Source: Beta vulgaris subsp. vulgaris (Eukaryota > Streptophyta > Magnoliopsida > Caryophyllales > Amaranthaceae). Taken from it: a DNA stretch of 64,000 nt. A program made the position numbers and the translations under genes. Location: positions 9,494,980-9,558,979 of the forward strand of contig NC_079210.1 in NCBI RefSeq assembly GCF_026745355.1, in the 5' to 3' direction. Below are positions 24,133-35,939 of the stretch, one piece after another (the first letter of the stretch is position 1; every line of letters starts with the position of its first letter). The notes below the pieces were generated by a model. It ran no database searches, had not been told where the DNA came from, and saw only the letters and a program-made list of their open reading frames with translations.

Positions 24133-25075
24133 ATGTCTGGGGTGAATGTCAAAATCGATAAATTTACTGGGAGAAATAGTTTTAGTCTGTGGCAGATCAA
24201 GATGCGGGCGTTACTGAAGCAACAGGGGTTGTGGGCACCGTTGGCAAAGAAAGCAACGGATTCAGTCACCGTTGAGATGACCGTTCTGGAGGAGAAGGCT
24301 CATTCAATGATTATGCTGTGTCTGGAAGATGACATAATCACTGAAGTCGCGGAGGAGGAAACCGCATCTGGTCTGTGGTTGAAATTAGAGAGTTTGTATA
24401 TGACAAAATCTCTAACCAACAAGTTGCTTTTGAAGCAACGTCTGTTCAACCTGCGTATGCAGGATGGTACGTCTCTAAGGGATCATCTAGATAAACTGAA
24501 TACTATCTTACTAGATCTAAGAAATATTGATGTTAAAGTAGATGATGAGGATGCTGCTTTAATATTGTTGGTATCTTTGCCTCTATCATATGAGAATTTT
24601 GTGGATTCTTTTATTGTTGGGAAAGATAGTCTGTCGTTAGAAGAAGTAAGATCTGCTCTGCATATTAGAGAGATTCGTCATAAGGCGTCTGGTACAGGTA
24701 CAGTCGATCAGGCTGCTGGATTAGTAGCCAGTAGTAATGGACAGGACAATTCGGGGAAAAAATTCCAGGAAACCGCCTTCTAGGGGTCTTAAATCTAGTG
24801 CTATCTGTAATTACTTTAAGGAAACGGGGCATTGGAAAAGGGAGTGTCCTAAGAAAAAGAAGCAGGAGGACAAGAATGAAGGTTCTGCTGCTCTGGCAGA
24901 AACTGGAGGTGATTCTGAGGAAGATCTGGCGCTAGTAGCTAATAGCCAGTCACATTGTAGGGATGTGTGGGTTTTAGATTCTGGAGCGTCTTGTCATATG
25001 TGTTCGCGCAGGGAGTGGTTTATGAACTATAAACAGGTTGATGGAAGTGTTACTATGGCCAACAGTGAGGTCTGA
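24133..25075 (+). pseudogene. Copia A gag and protease, frameshifted
   Basis: Gag starts MSGVNVKIDKFTGRNSF and continues with SLWQIKMRALLKQQGLW, the UBN2-type gag of Tork/Tnt1 elements, through KSLTNKLLLKQRLFNLRMQD to a stop at 24783. An overlapping +1 frame (to 25075) holds the knuckle CNYFKETGHWKRECP, in which the second cysteine is replaced by Phe, and the protease motif WVLDSGASCHMCSRREWF with intact DSGA. A stop at 25073 breaks the polyprotein, and NVRHVPQVTKNLISLSLLD continues downstream to 25444. Gag packages the RNA and protease would process the polyprotein. Confidence 0.88.
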
Positions 25076-25444
25076 AAGATAGTTGGCATAGGGTCCATCA
25101 GAATAAGGACATGTGATGGCAAAGTCTGTACTTTGAATGATGTTAGGCATGTTCCACAGGTCACAAAGAATCTGATTTCACTTAGTCTGTTAGACAAGAA
25201 AGGGTTCAGTTTCAAAGGTGAGGGTGGAGGGTTGTATGTCTACAGGGGTTCGAAGATGATACTGAAAGGGGTTAAACAGGAGACATTGTATGTGTTGCAA
25301 GGGTCTACGTTATCTGAGTTTGGGGTTGCTACATTGGTTGTTTGTGATAGTGTTGAGAAACAGGTGGAGCACATAGGCACTCTAGGTTGGAGTGGTGGTT
25401 CACGTCAGGGAGAAATCTGTCAACACTCACAATCTGAATCTTAA

Positions 25445-26520
25445 ATTCCGTGTTCTTCGTCATCAAAATTGGGTCAGTCAAACTTGACTCCTGGTCAGCA
25501 TGAAATCTTTGGGAACTCTCCCCAAAGGGACGGTTGTGAAGACATGGTGGGTTTTGCACTGTATGTCGGAGAGGTGAATATTTTTGGGCTGTCCAAGTCA
25601 GGTGTGAGTAACTTGTATGATTTGTAGGGTACGTCACTGGCTAGAGATGATTCTGAGTTGAAGCTACATTCTGAGTTGACAAGTGATGGTCTTGAGTGTG
25701 AGGTGGAGCTTATGGGGGCTTCTTCACAGGTTGAGAGGTCAGAGTCAACGGGAATGAGTTCAACAACCGGGTTTGGGAGTACTACTTGGGTTGAGGATGA
25801 GTGTGTCAACAATGAGGTAGAGTTTGTGGGAACTTCTACGCAACTGGTTGAAACTAAGGGTCATCAAGAAGAACAACCAAGGGTCTCTCAGCAGCAGATT
25901 GGTATGATAAGGTTCGGTTCTATCGATACTTGTGTGCCAGCTTATAGCTATGGGGTCTCGAGCAACATGTCTTTGCCAGGGAGTGTTGGGTTGAGAGGTG
26001 ATTCTGCAAGAAGTCACCAAGAGGTAGCTAGATTGGAACTCCAGGAGGATTTGCCTGCGTTCCAGTGAGAACGGGATGGAGCGCTCCGGCGCGAGCATAG
26101 AAGAACTTCGACGGAAGTTCCCCTGCACCAAGGGTGATTTGTTTTGGGTACTTAGACGTAAGTGCAAATGGCTCTAGTTGGAGCAACTGGCAGGGTACTG
26201 GCTTGTCTTGATCAAGGTGGAGCTAGTGTGTTTGGGGTTCAGTGAAGACGATTTGATTTCCGACGGGTAATAAGTTGGGCTTTGGGTGAATGCGCAACAT
26301 GGGTCTCATAGGCTGTGAGACCGGGTCTTTCATGATGAGTGGTCAACAATCTTGGCGAGATTGGGTGAGACTCATATGGGGGCAATTCTGGGGTCCTTAG
26401 GAACTAATCTGGTCTGGTTGTCTGTTGGGACAAATCTGGTGTTTGGGAGATTCTGGGCGTTGTGAGCAATGCACCTGGTTTTCTAGTTATTATGAGAGAA
26501 TTCAAGTCAAGGTGGAGATT
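25445..26520 (+). other. Copia A internal region without pol; unidentified ORF
   Basis: Where integrase and reverse transcriptase should be, there is unrelated sequence. The frame 25658-26068 (136 codons, open further upstream) encodes an acidic Ser/Glu-rich polypeptide (LTSDGLECEVELMGASSQVE, HQEEQPRVSQQQIGMIRFGS). It does not look like pol in any frame. The following 450 bases are GT-rich and non-coding. It may be a replacement or captured segment, or heavily diverged pol. Confidence 0.55.
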
Positions 26521-26958
26521 TGTAAAAGATGCCTTGTATTCAAGCCAAGCTCGGAAACCCGCGGGCGCAGGCTCGATCCCGCGGGCGAAGGAATTCGTTG
26601 ATGAGGAGCAGCCCGATATCCTGCGGGCGCAGGATGGATCCCGCGGGCGGACAGAAAGTCCGTCAGAATGGGGAGATTAGGCTGCGGGCGCGGGCTATAT
26701 CCCGCGGGCGCGGGTCGGGCGAGTCGGGGGTAAGCGGAAACACGTTTTTTGTTATGCGTATAAATAGGTTATTTATATCTTAGGTTTTAGACTACAATTA
26801 GCCTATTTTCTCTCGTAATCTGGTTTCCTCACATAATAAAATATTCTCCCTTCTCTCTGCCGTGGATGTAGCCAAATTGGTGAACCACGTAAATCTGTTG
26901 TCTGTTTTTATCGCTTTTTGCATTCATTATTTGTTTCTCTCTCACGTCCGTTATAACA
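26521..26958 (+). repeat. Copia A 3' LTR
   Basis: 438 bp, collinear with the 5' LTR including the GC-rich motif cluster (26560-26720). It has a small number of substitutions and single-base gaps, indicating an insertion that is not ancient. Confidence 0.93.
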
Positions 26959-27203
26959 GCAACAAATGTGAGAGCAGTTCAATAGAAGCTTCCATTATAG
27001 CAGACTCAGATGATTTAAGATAGGAAAGGTGGTAAAGAATTAGGGGAAACATAATAACATGAAGAAGTAGTGCAATCAGAAAATGAGATAAATAAAATAC
27101 AGAGTGAGAAAAGGGTTACATGTATAAATGAGTTGCATAGTTCTGTAGTTCTGCATCTAATGATAGAATCTAAAGCTGTGAAAATAGTGATAGTATCTGT
27201 AAG

Positions 27204-30070
27204 ATGTGGAATTTGCTCTCTCCCTATAATGTTGGGTTGTTTGGGTTTCTTAAGACTAGAGTGACGAAGGTAGTAAATATTCCTAAAGTCTTTCCTAATA
27301 TTTATTTTGGATGTTCCATTGTTACTAACTACCAATTCCATCATGGTGGAAGGATTTGGTTATTCTGGCTTGCAAGTGTTTTTTGTTCAGAGTGTGCGTG
27401 AGTGTTCTTCTCAACATATTCATTGTGAGGTGTTTCATAAGGCTACATGCAAAAGTTTTGTTGTAACCATTGTGTATGGTTTTAATGAACCACTGGCTAG
27501 AGAGGATTTATGGTATGCTTTAATTATTATTAGTAAAGAGTATCCAGGGAGCTTGAACTGTTATGGGTGACTTAACAATGTTCTTAATCTGGAGGATAAA
27601 ATTGGTTCCACTGTTTCTCTAGAGGAGGATGTTAATTTTAGACAATGTATTAGAGATAGTGATATTCATGAAATGGGTGTGTGTGGGCCTTTTTTCACTT
27701 GGTCTAATAAGCTGGAAGGGGCAAATAGAGTCTTTTCAAAGATTGACAGGGTGCTTTGGATTTGGGATTGCAAATGCTACTTTCTTGAGTGAAAGTATTT
27801 CTGATCATATTCCTTGCATTATCAAGCTTGATAAAGTACAATGATGAGAAGAGCTAGGCCATTTAAATATTGTAACATGTGGGGCTTAGTAGATGATTTT
27901 ATGGATGTTGTGCATGATTCTGCGCAGCAAGTTGTTCAAGGGGTGCCTATGTATCAATTTATGGTCAAGTTAAAAAGTTTAAAGAAAGGGTTGAAATAGT
28001 TGAATAGAACTCAATTTTCTAATATTGAAAATGAATCTATGTTAGCCTTTTCAAAACTGGTTGAAATTCAGAAAGAGATTCACACTTAGCCTTTGAATGA
28101 AGAGATTCATAAAAGGGAAGAGATTGCTATGCAGGAGTATCGAAGAATGAATAAAGCTAGAATGTATTTCTTGAAGCAGAAAGTTAAGAGTGATTGACTG
28201 AAGGGTGGAGATGAAAACACGACCTATTTTCATGCTTGTCTTAGAAGAGAAGATTGCAAAATCAAGTAAATCGAATAAAGAATGTAGCAGGAGACTGGAA
28301 AGAGGATATGAGGGGTATTGAAGCTGCATTTATTGAATAGGAAATGTATATGTAATGACGTAGTAAAGGCGGTGCTGGGTTTTTTATATCAAAGAAAATT
28401 TTGAAGTAGATAAATTGCGCAACATTATGCTTAATTCCTAAATGTGAGGAACCTGAGAGTGTTACTTAGTTTAGACCCATTGCATGATGCAATGTAATAA
28501 TCTACATAAAGTGACTTCTAAGATGATTTGTGCAAGATTGAGCGTGGTGTTACCTTCTATTATGGATCAAGTGTTGAGTGCTTTTACAGAGAAGAGGTTG
28601 ATAATGCGTAATATCCTTATTTGTTAGGATATGTTGAAGTAGTATAGAAGTAAAAGCCTACCGTCAAGATGTACTATGAAGATAGAACTAAGAAAGGCTT
28701 ATGACTCAGTGCACACTGGGATTAGTGATCTGTTGAAGCAACTGCACTTTCCCGAGCCTTTCATTCATTGGATAATGAACTGTATTACTACTCCTACATT
28801 TTCTTTGAGTATCAATGGTAATACTTTTGGGTTTTTCAAAGGTAAATAAAGGCTTCAGGCAAGAAGATCTAGTTTCTCCTTTGCTATTTGTCATAGTGAT
28901 GGAGTATCTAAATAGAATTTTGAAGAAGATGAGCAAGGAGAATGAGTTTGAGTTTCATCATAGATGTCATTTTGTGTCCTTGACTCATTTAGTCTTTGTA
29001 GACGACTTAATGTTGTTCTGTAAAGGTAATGTGAGTTTTGTCTTGATGATGATTATAGCTTTAACAACTTTCTCTTCAGCTTAAGGTCTTTATGCTAACA
29101 AGGAAAAGTTAATTGTTTATTTTGGCAATGTGAAAGACGAAGTGCAACATAGGATCCTTCAAATTTCAGGTTTTCTTAAAGGTGAATTCCCATTGGATTC
29201 AATTTCAGCTAGAAGGCTTATAGGAACTGATTGTGATTTGCTGGTTGATAAATAAGAGTGCTTTGTTGGTCTTCAAGAAACTTGTCTTATGCAGCAAGAC
29301 ATGTGCTTATGAATGCTATGCTCTTAAGTATCCACACTTATTGGACTCATATCTTCCTCTTTCTTAAGAAAGTAATGGATAAAATTGTGCAAATCTGTGA
29401 GGCTTTTTTTATGGGAAGGTAAGTCTCACCTGCACAAACTTCATGTTGTATCTTAGGAGTGGGTTCGTAAACCTATGAAGAAAGGAGGGTTGGGAATCAG
29501 GGATTGCTTTATGTGGAATAGGGCTCCCATAGGTAATTTTGTTTGGCAAATAGCTTAGAAGGAAGATGTCCTTTAGATAAAATGGGTTCATAGTGTATAC
29601 ATCAAGGATTCTAGCTGATGGGATTATGCACTTCCAAAGTCAACAAGCTGGGCATGGAAAATGATTTGTTGTGTAAAAAAACAGTTTTAACAGGCCTATG
29701 TCCTAAACAGATGGCTTGATAGCTCAAATAACAATACTATCAGAGAAGGCTATAATTGGCTAGTTGGAGAGCAAAAGAAAGTAGACTGGTATCATTAGGT
29801 CTAGAGTAAGGCTAATATTTCCAGCCATGCTTTATTTCCAGTTTAGCAGCTAGGGGTAAGCTCAGAACAAAACAAAGATTACATCAAGTTGGATTATGCC
29901 AGGATAATAGTTGTTTGTTATGTGATCAGGGTGAAGATTCTTATTTGCACCTATTTTTTCAATGTCAGTTTGGGTCTCCAGTTGTAGAGGAGTTATGAAT
30001 TGATTGCAAATCAGATATGGCCATCAGGAGAATCTATATACTACTTGGAAGAAGTGGAGGCGCAAGTATA
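27204..30070 (+). pseudogene. LINE B ORF2, degenerate
   Basis: Endonuclease blocks: IHCEVFHKATCKSFVVTIVY, GVCGPFFTWSNKLEGANRVF and FSKIDRVLW. Reverse transcriptase blocks: LRKAYDSV and KQLHFPEPFIHWIMNCITTP near 28680-28800, then LVFVDDLMLFCKGN near 28990 (FVDD in place of FADD). The zf-RVT region follows around 29780-29990. Numerous stops and shifts make it inactive. Confidence 0.8.
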
Positions 30071-30599
30071 AATCAAAGGAACAACAGTAAGTGATCTATG
30101 CTAGTTTAGTTGCCACTATGTACTACATCTAGAAAGCAATAAGTACTCTTATTGGCATGATGGAATTATGAGGCCAGGACTTATAATCAAGAAAATTCAG
30201 GTTGATGTGTGTGTAAGAGTTAGGAGTAAACTCTCATATAAGTGGAGTACAGGAGAAAGAAAATGGTTTAGCAATCTGTTATTGAGGCTAGATATAGTTT
30301 CTTTTTCTTATGTTTTGTGTAGTTTTGTTGTGTACAATTGTTTGTTGTTGTTGATTAGGCTGTTTTGGAGGCTTTTGATAGCTTTTTGGTAATATACATA
30401 CATTTTTACCCAAAAAAAAGTCCATATTGGTTGACTCTTAATATTCGAAGAGCGAATTGGTTTAGCAAGTTCATCATGAACGCCTTTGGTAGAAACCACT
30501 TTCTCATGTTGGTTTCCTTGAGTTTTACGAAGGTTTGAAATTTCTAAATCGAAATCTTTGTCAAAACGTTCTAATGTTGATGCTTTTTCAAGACTGAAA

Positions 30600-31250
30600 A
30601 GAGCTTCCGAATCTAACCTATCTTAGCATATGTTTGGCCTCTCCTGTAGAGGCTCTTGGTTTTATTCCTTATCTAAGTGTAAGGTGTTCGGTTTTTAATT
30701 TCCATCAATTGAATAACGGCTAAGTAAGTCGGTGATGAGAAAATTCATTTGAGTATTATCCTGGTGTGACATGGGATAACGCATCCTGGAATATGTTGAG
30801 CCTACCTAAGCACTTATTCATTTCATGGTTAGCAGTACAGGAAAAGCTTCAGACAACATCCAAGTTAGCTCAGAATGGGGTGAGCACAAATGATATTCGT
30901 TTGATTTGTGGAAATTTCAGTGAAACTCGTCAACACTTGTTCTTTGAATGTAAGTTTAATATAGAATGCTTGCAAGAGTTAAAGAATGGCTCAGTATTAC
31001 TCATCATACTGATGATTTGCAACAACTAATTAGAGTGGTACAACACAGCAGGAAATCAATGTTCAAGAAGCAGGTCATACTAGCTAGTCTTATAGGAGTG
31101 GTGGAGGAGATCCTATCTGAATGTTCTATACATCCTATAAACATGAGTATTTACCCTATCAATTTTACTATTCCACAGTGCGTCATTCCTTGTCCTTCAT
31201 ATTTGATAAACTGTAGCACAAACAACAATAGTTAGAATTTGTTTTTAAAT
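30600..31250 (+). mobile_element. LINE E: 3' fragment with zf-RVT domain
   Basis: The frame from 30766 encodes TWDNASWNMLSLPKHLFISW, LAVQEKLQTTSKLAQNGVST and CGNFSETRQHLFFECKF, the zf-RVT domain at the end of plant LINE ORF2. Upstream RT is missing. Its 3' end meets the 3' end of oppositely oriented LINE C. Confidence 0.7.
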
Positions 31251-31449
31251 CTTGTTCTCCTTACTCTATTTATCCTCTATATCGTTTCACACCCAGAACC
31301 ACCAGCATGATTTTATAGTAACCATCTTAAAATCTGATTGAGAACAACGGTACTAAATGTACAAGAGAAAAACAAATGTGTAGGATTTTTGACTATTCAA
31401 CCACACAACAAACACATAGGATTATCAACCACACCATAGTTTATGCATT

Positions 31450-34362
31450 CGCTTTGTAGTAAGCAATTTTCCATGCATCACAACCCAACTTACAATCCAG
31501 TGGTTTGGAACATTAATCTTGTTCCAAACAAAATTGCTCCAGTTTACTCTAGGATTATCACCCACCAGACTTTTGTAAATCATTTAAATTGAATATTTTT
31601 TGCAAAGTGCTTAGCTGGTGCTCAGTAACAAGACTCTTCAATTGCTCTTTAGCTTCACATATTTTCTTCCTATACCAGCTACTCTCATGAGGAGGAACAT
31701 AGTCCCACCAATTCTCATCTTTCATGTAGACTTCATTTATCCATTTAATTTCTTTCTTAGCAGCAATTTCTCATACATATCTTCCCACTGCAGCTTTGTT
31801 CCACTTAATGATTTATCTCATACCCAAACCACCAGAAGCTTTAGGAGTGAACACATGATCCCAGTTCACATGATTTCAACTATAATATTCTCCACACCAT
31901 AAATAAGCTCGTCTTATTTATGTCTTTAGCACTTTTCTTGGAATCACAAGAATCTAAGACCAATAAACATGTAAACTCAGTAGCACTGAGTTAATCATAG
32001 TCAATCTCCTGTGGTATGAAAAATGCCGACTACTCCAGCATCTTATTCTTGCTGTCATTTTATTAACAAGATTATCACACTCTTTACCTGAAATTCTCTT
32101 GTAGCAAATTGGAACTCCCGGATATTTAATGGAAGGGCACCTAAGCTAAAACCTGACATGTCCAATATTCTCTAAACTTCATGACTACTCATCCCAGCAG
32201 TTTATATCTCGAATATCTACTTATTTGCTTTAAGTCCAAACACCTCTTAAAAGTGTTTAAAACCTTGAAGCAATCATAACTTTGAAGCATAATCTCCTTT
32301 ACTGCACATAATAATATCATCTCCAAACACAGATGATTCAATCTCACTCCAATGCACCTAGGATGAAACTGAAAGTACTCCCTCTCACCATCAAGCTTCA
32401 TTGTTCTAGTGAAGTACTCCATGCATACAAATAACAATTAGCAAGGAGGATAAGGGATCCCTTGCCTTAACCCCTTCTTCCCCTTGAAAAAGCCAACCAA
32501 TTAGAACCATTGATCATTAAAGAAAAACTAGGAAATTCACACACTCCATAATAAACTGAACAAACACTTACGGGAACTTCAAAGCCTTTAACAAGTCCTC
32601 CAAAAAGACATAATCTAGTCATAGACTTTCTTCATATCCATCTTTATAATACAACATGGACTAACATTTTTCCTACCATAATGCCTTACAATATCCTGAC
32701 AGAATAGTATATTATGAGCTATATAAACCTGTTTGTATAAAGGCTCCTTGATTCTTTGCTATAAGGTCAGGTAAAATATTCTTCAATCTAGAACACAAAG
32801 CTTAGTATTACACTTGTAGATTACATTACAACAAGTTATTGCTCTAAATTTAGTTACATTGCTTGGACACTTAACTTTGAGAATTAAGGCGAAGATAGTA
32901 TGATTAATTTATTTTAACAATTTCCTAGATTGAAAAAAATCTACCACACCTCCACACAATTAGAGCTAACAATTTCCCAAGCCTCTTTAGAAAAGTCAGA
33001 ACCATACCCATTAGGTCCTGGAGATAGAGAATTATCTCTAGGAATGGAAAATAGAGCATCCTTCACTTCAGAAGAGGAAAAAGGAACCAACATCAACCTT
33101 CCCTGATCTTAAGAATGCACTGGACCAACTGCTATCAACTCAGGATGAATTCTAGTTCTACCCTTTTCTTTCAGTACCTAGCAACTTGATGTAATATTGT
33201 TGAAAAAGCATCATTCACCAATTGAGGAGTACCAACCCAATTTCAGTTCGTATCCGATATCCTATACATTGTATTAGATAATCTCCTGGTTTTATTGGCT
33301 TGGTGAAACAACTTGGAGTTCTTATCCCATCCCTTATTCATGAATATTCTTGTATTCTTTAGCAACATTCTTCCCAATTTAACAGGAATGAACATTACTA
33401 GGATCTTGATGAAGAGCAACTTCAGCCTCCTTCAATGCCCATAAAGCTCTAGTATTACTCACTTGAATATGAGAGAAACCTTCTCTATTCTATTGTTTCA
33501 AGTTATTTTTAACTAATTTGAACTTTTTCACCACTTTAAACATTGCACAACCCTGAATTATCTCATCCAAGCACTTCTGACCTTCTCATAAACTCCTCAG
33601 CCATACTCCACATATGAAAGTATTTGAATGGAGCTCTGCTTACTCTCAACTCATTATGAACTCTTATCAACACATGAGTATGGTCAAACACTCCTTCATG
33701 AATGAATAAAGCCTCAGCATTAGGAAACTTCTCCACCCAAAGCTCAGTCGACAAAACACGATCTAACTTTGAAAAACTCTATCAAACCCTTGTTGTTTGT
33801 TATTTCATGTGAAATAACATCCTGTAGAATTGATATCTTCGAATTGAAAATGAACCACATCTTCTAAATGGAAACATTTCATACTCCCTAACAGGATTTA
33901 CCAATTCTGTCCTCCCTTCTCAGAACACAGTTAAAGTCACCTTCCACAACCCAAGGATGACTCATGTTATCAGCTATTTTCATCAAGTCCTCCCACAAAT
34001 TCTCCCTCTCTATAATTGTACTGAATGCATAAATAAACGAGCAAATAAAATCATCACTATTGCCATAAGGTTTCACAAAATAGTGGATTAATTGCGAACT
34101 AATCTATTTGATGTCCACATGAAAACTCAAAGGGTTTCAAGACAGAATAACTCTACCACCAGGGTGGTAGGAGGAGTTAGAGCATAAGCACCAATCAGAA
34201 TAAAACAGTTTTTTTATACAACTTACCTACTTTTTTTGCTTTTACCTTAGTCTTAATGAAACTAATCATTCCAAGGGATCTATTATTGATGACTTGCTTC
34301 GCTTCCTTCTGCTTTGATAAGCAGTTGATCCCCCGAAAATTCAACAATAGAATGTTATCCAT
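31450..34362 (-). pseudogene. LINE C ORF2, degenerate
   Basis: Minus-strand start MDNILLLNFRGINCLSKQKE, the endonuclease entry. Then SHPWVVEGDFNCVLRREDRI and HEGVFDHTHVLIRVHNELRV. RT blocks appear near 32190-32440 (MLFVCMEYFTRTMKLDGERE, YFQFHPRCIGVRLNHL) where the catalytic FADD has become CLEM. WSNFVWNKINVPNHW near 31500-31545 marks zf-RVT. Inactive. Confidence 0.78.
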
Positions 34363-34383
34363 GCTTATCAGGAGAGTCCCTTT

Positions 34384-34696
34384 TGAAGAAAAATCAAGAA
34401 AGAAGTTAGGTTTATGTAACTATTTTGTTTTATAGTGTACCTTTATTTCTTTTTGTCTGTTTGTACAGCTTTTACACAACTGAGGTAGTGTTGCTGTCCT
34501 TCTCTTATTGGATATACTTTTTATATAAATGTAGTAGGAATGTAGGGCAAGGATCCCAAGAGAGAGAGAATTAATATCTCAGCCATCACAGAGATTTGTT
34601 CAAGAGCAATGAAAACATCCTAGAGAAAGTTTTTGTCATAGGAACAAAACAGTTTATGTTTTATTTATTTTACCATAAAGTTTGAATCTTGCTTTG
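34384..34696 (+). repeat. Copia B 5' LTR
   Basis: About 313 bp and AT-rich. TATATAAAT-type sequence near 34515 is a likely TATA box. Unlike Copia A and C it has no GC-rich motif cluster. Confidence 0.9.
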
Positions 34697-34798
34697 TGGT
34701 ATCAGAGCAGAATCTTTATATCTTGAGCGTTAACAAACATTCCTATTTTTCCACAACAGGTGAGATTTTTTTATCTTTCCAAAGGACAGAAGGTAAAA

Positions 34799-35760
34799 TG
34801 GAGAAAGAAGCTGAGAAACACTTCATGGTAACTATGTTTATTTCCTCGAATGAGAGTACTCAGATGCAACTATCTCCAATGTTGTTTGATGGAAACAACT
34901 TTATGAGTTGGAGTAGGAGTATCAAACTTGGACTGGGAGCTAAGAACAAGATGGGATTTATAGATGGCAAAATAGAGAAGCCTGAGATCACATCTAAAGG
35001 CTACTAGAGGTGGATGAGGTGTGACTATATGGTCAGGTGCTAGATTTTTAGATCCATGAAGGAAGAAATAGGCACTGCCTTCAGCCTAGTGGAGTTATCC
35101 AAGCAGTTATGGGATGAACTCGGTGAGAGATACTCACAGAGCAATGCTCCTTTGTTGTACCAACTCAAGAGAGAGTTAGGAAACATAGAATAAGAAGAGA
35201 TGAGTGTGACTGAATACTATGGAAAGCTCAAGAGATATTGGGGTGAGATTTATGAATTAGAAGGCATTCCAAGTTGTGAATGCACTGCTATGAGCAAGTG
35301 TTGCAACTTGTACAAAAAAGTGCTAAAGAGAGAGAAAAAATGCAAGACTATGGAGTTTCTGATGAGGTTTAACAAAAACTATGAAGATAACAGGGGTAGT
35401 ATCTTAGCTGTAGAGCCTATTCCATCGTTGAACAAGGTGTTCCAACTTGTTCATCAAGATGAGAAACAAAAACAAGTCATTGGTTGTCTGCAAGGTGGAT
35501 TAGTACTGAATGCTTTCAATGTGAACAAGCAATACCATAACCAGGGGTATGGTCATAAGAAAGACTTTAGGAAGAACACGATGGACAAGAAGTGTGACTA
35601 TTGTGGTATCAAAGGACACTTGAAAGCATAATGTTTCAAGTTGGTCGGGTATCCAGAAAGATTTAAAGGTGGAAAAGCAGTAAACAACTACAGGACAACA
35701 ACAAATGTAGAAAGAGTGGGATATGAAGCTTGTGAAGCAACACCACTTGAGGGAGAGAAC
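34799..35760 (+). pseudogene. Copia B gag
   Basis: Starts MEKEAEKHFMVTMFISSNES and carries LFDGNNFMSWSRSIKLGLGA and KNKMGFIDGKIEKPE, the gag_3/UBN2-like region. Stops at about 35005 and 35190 interrupt it. The frame 35200-35631 continues with SVTEYYGKLKRYWGEIYELE and the knuckle CDYCGIKGHLKA followed by a stop where the last Cys codon context (CFKLVGYPE) continues. Confidence 0.85.
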
Positions 35761-35939
35761 AATGGAAAATGGGAAAGCCTGATCTTGATCTCATAAATGT
35801 TGTTGTCCAACAAGTAATGAAGGCTTTTTCAGAAAAGCAAGGGACCAGCAATACATCTCAAAATGGAGAAAGCCATTTGAGTTGCAACTTTGCAGGTAAA
35901 GTTTCTATTTGTAATGCCACAAATGTAAACAGAAAGCTA

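Larger units (their letters stand above)
23649..26958 (+). mobile_element. Copia A: non-autonomous Ty1-copia element (gag-protease only)
   Basis: LTRs at 23649-24090 and 26521-26958 start TGTAAAAGATGCC and end TTATAACA. GCAAC duplications lie at 23644-23648 and 26959-26963. A primer-binding site TGGTATCAAGAGC follows the 5' LTR and a purine tract AAGGTGGAGATT precedes the 3' LTR. The internal part is only 2.43 kb: gag, protease, then about 1 kb without integrase, reverse transcriptase or RNase H. The gag is of the Tork/Tnt1 kind and close to that of Copia C. Confidence 0.95.
22510..30412 (+). mobile_element. LINE B (L1-type) interrupted by Copia A
   Basis: ORF1 begins at 22560 (MAKRIKEGK) with DUF4283 and knuckle remnants to 23643. 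Copia A occupies 23649-26958 with GCAAC on both sides. LINE sequence resumes at 26964 and runs through a degraded ORF2 to a 3' end with TTTTTACCCAAAAAAAA at 30402-30412. The 3' end resembles that of the minus fragment at 54073-54370. No duplication around the LINE was found, so the 5' limit is approximate. Confidence 0.8.
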
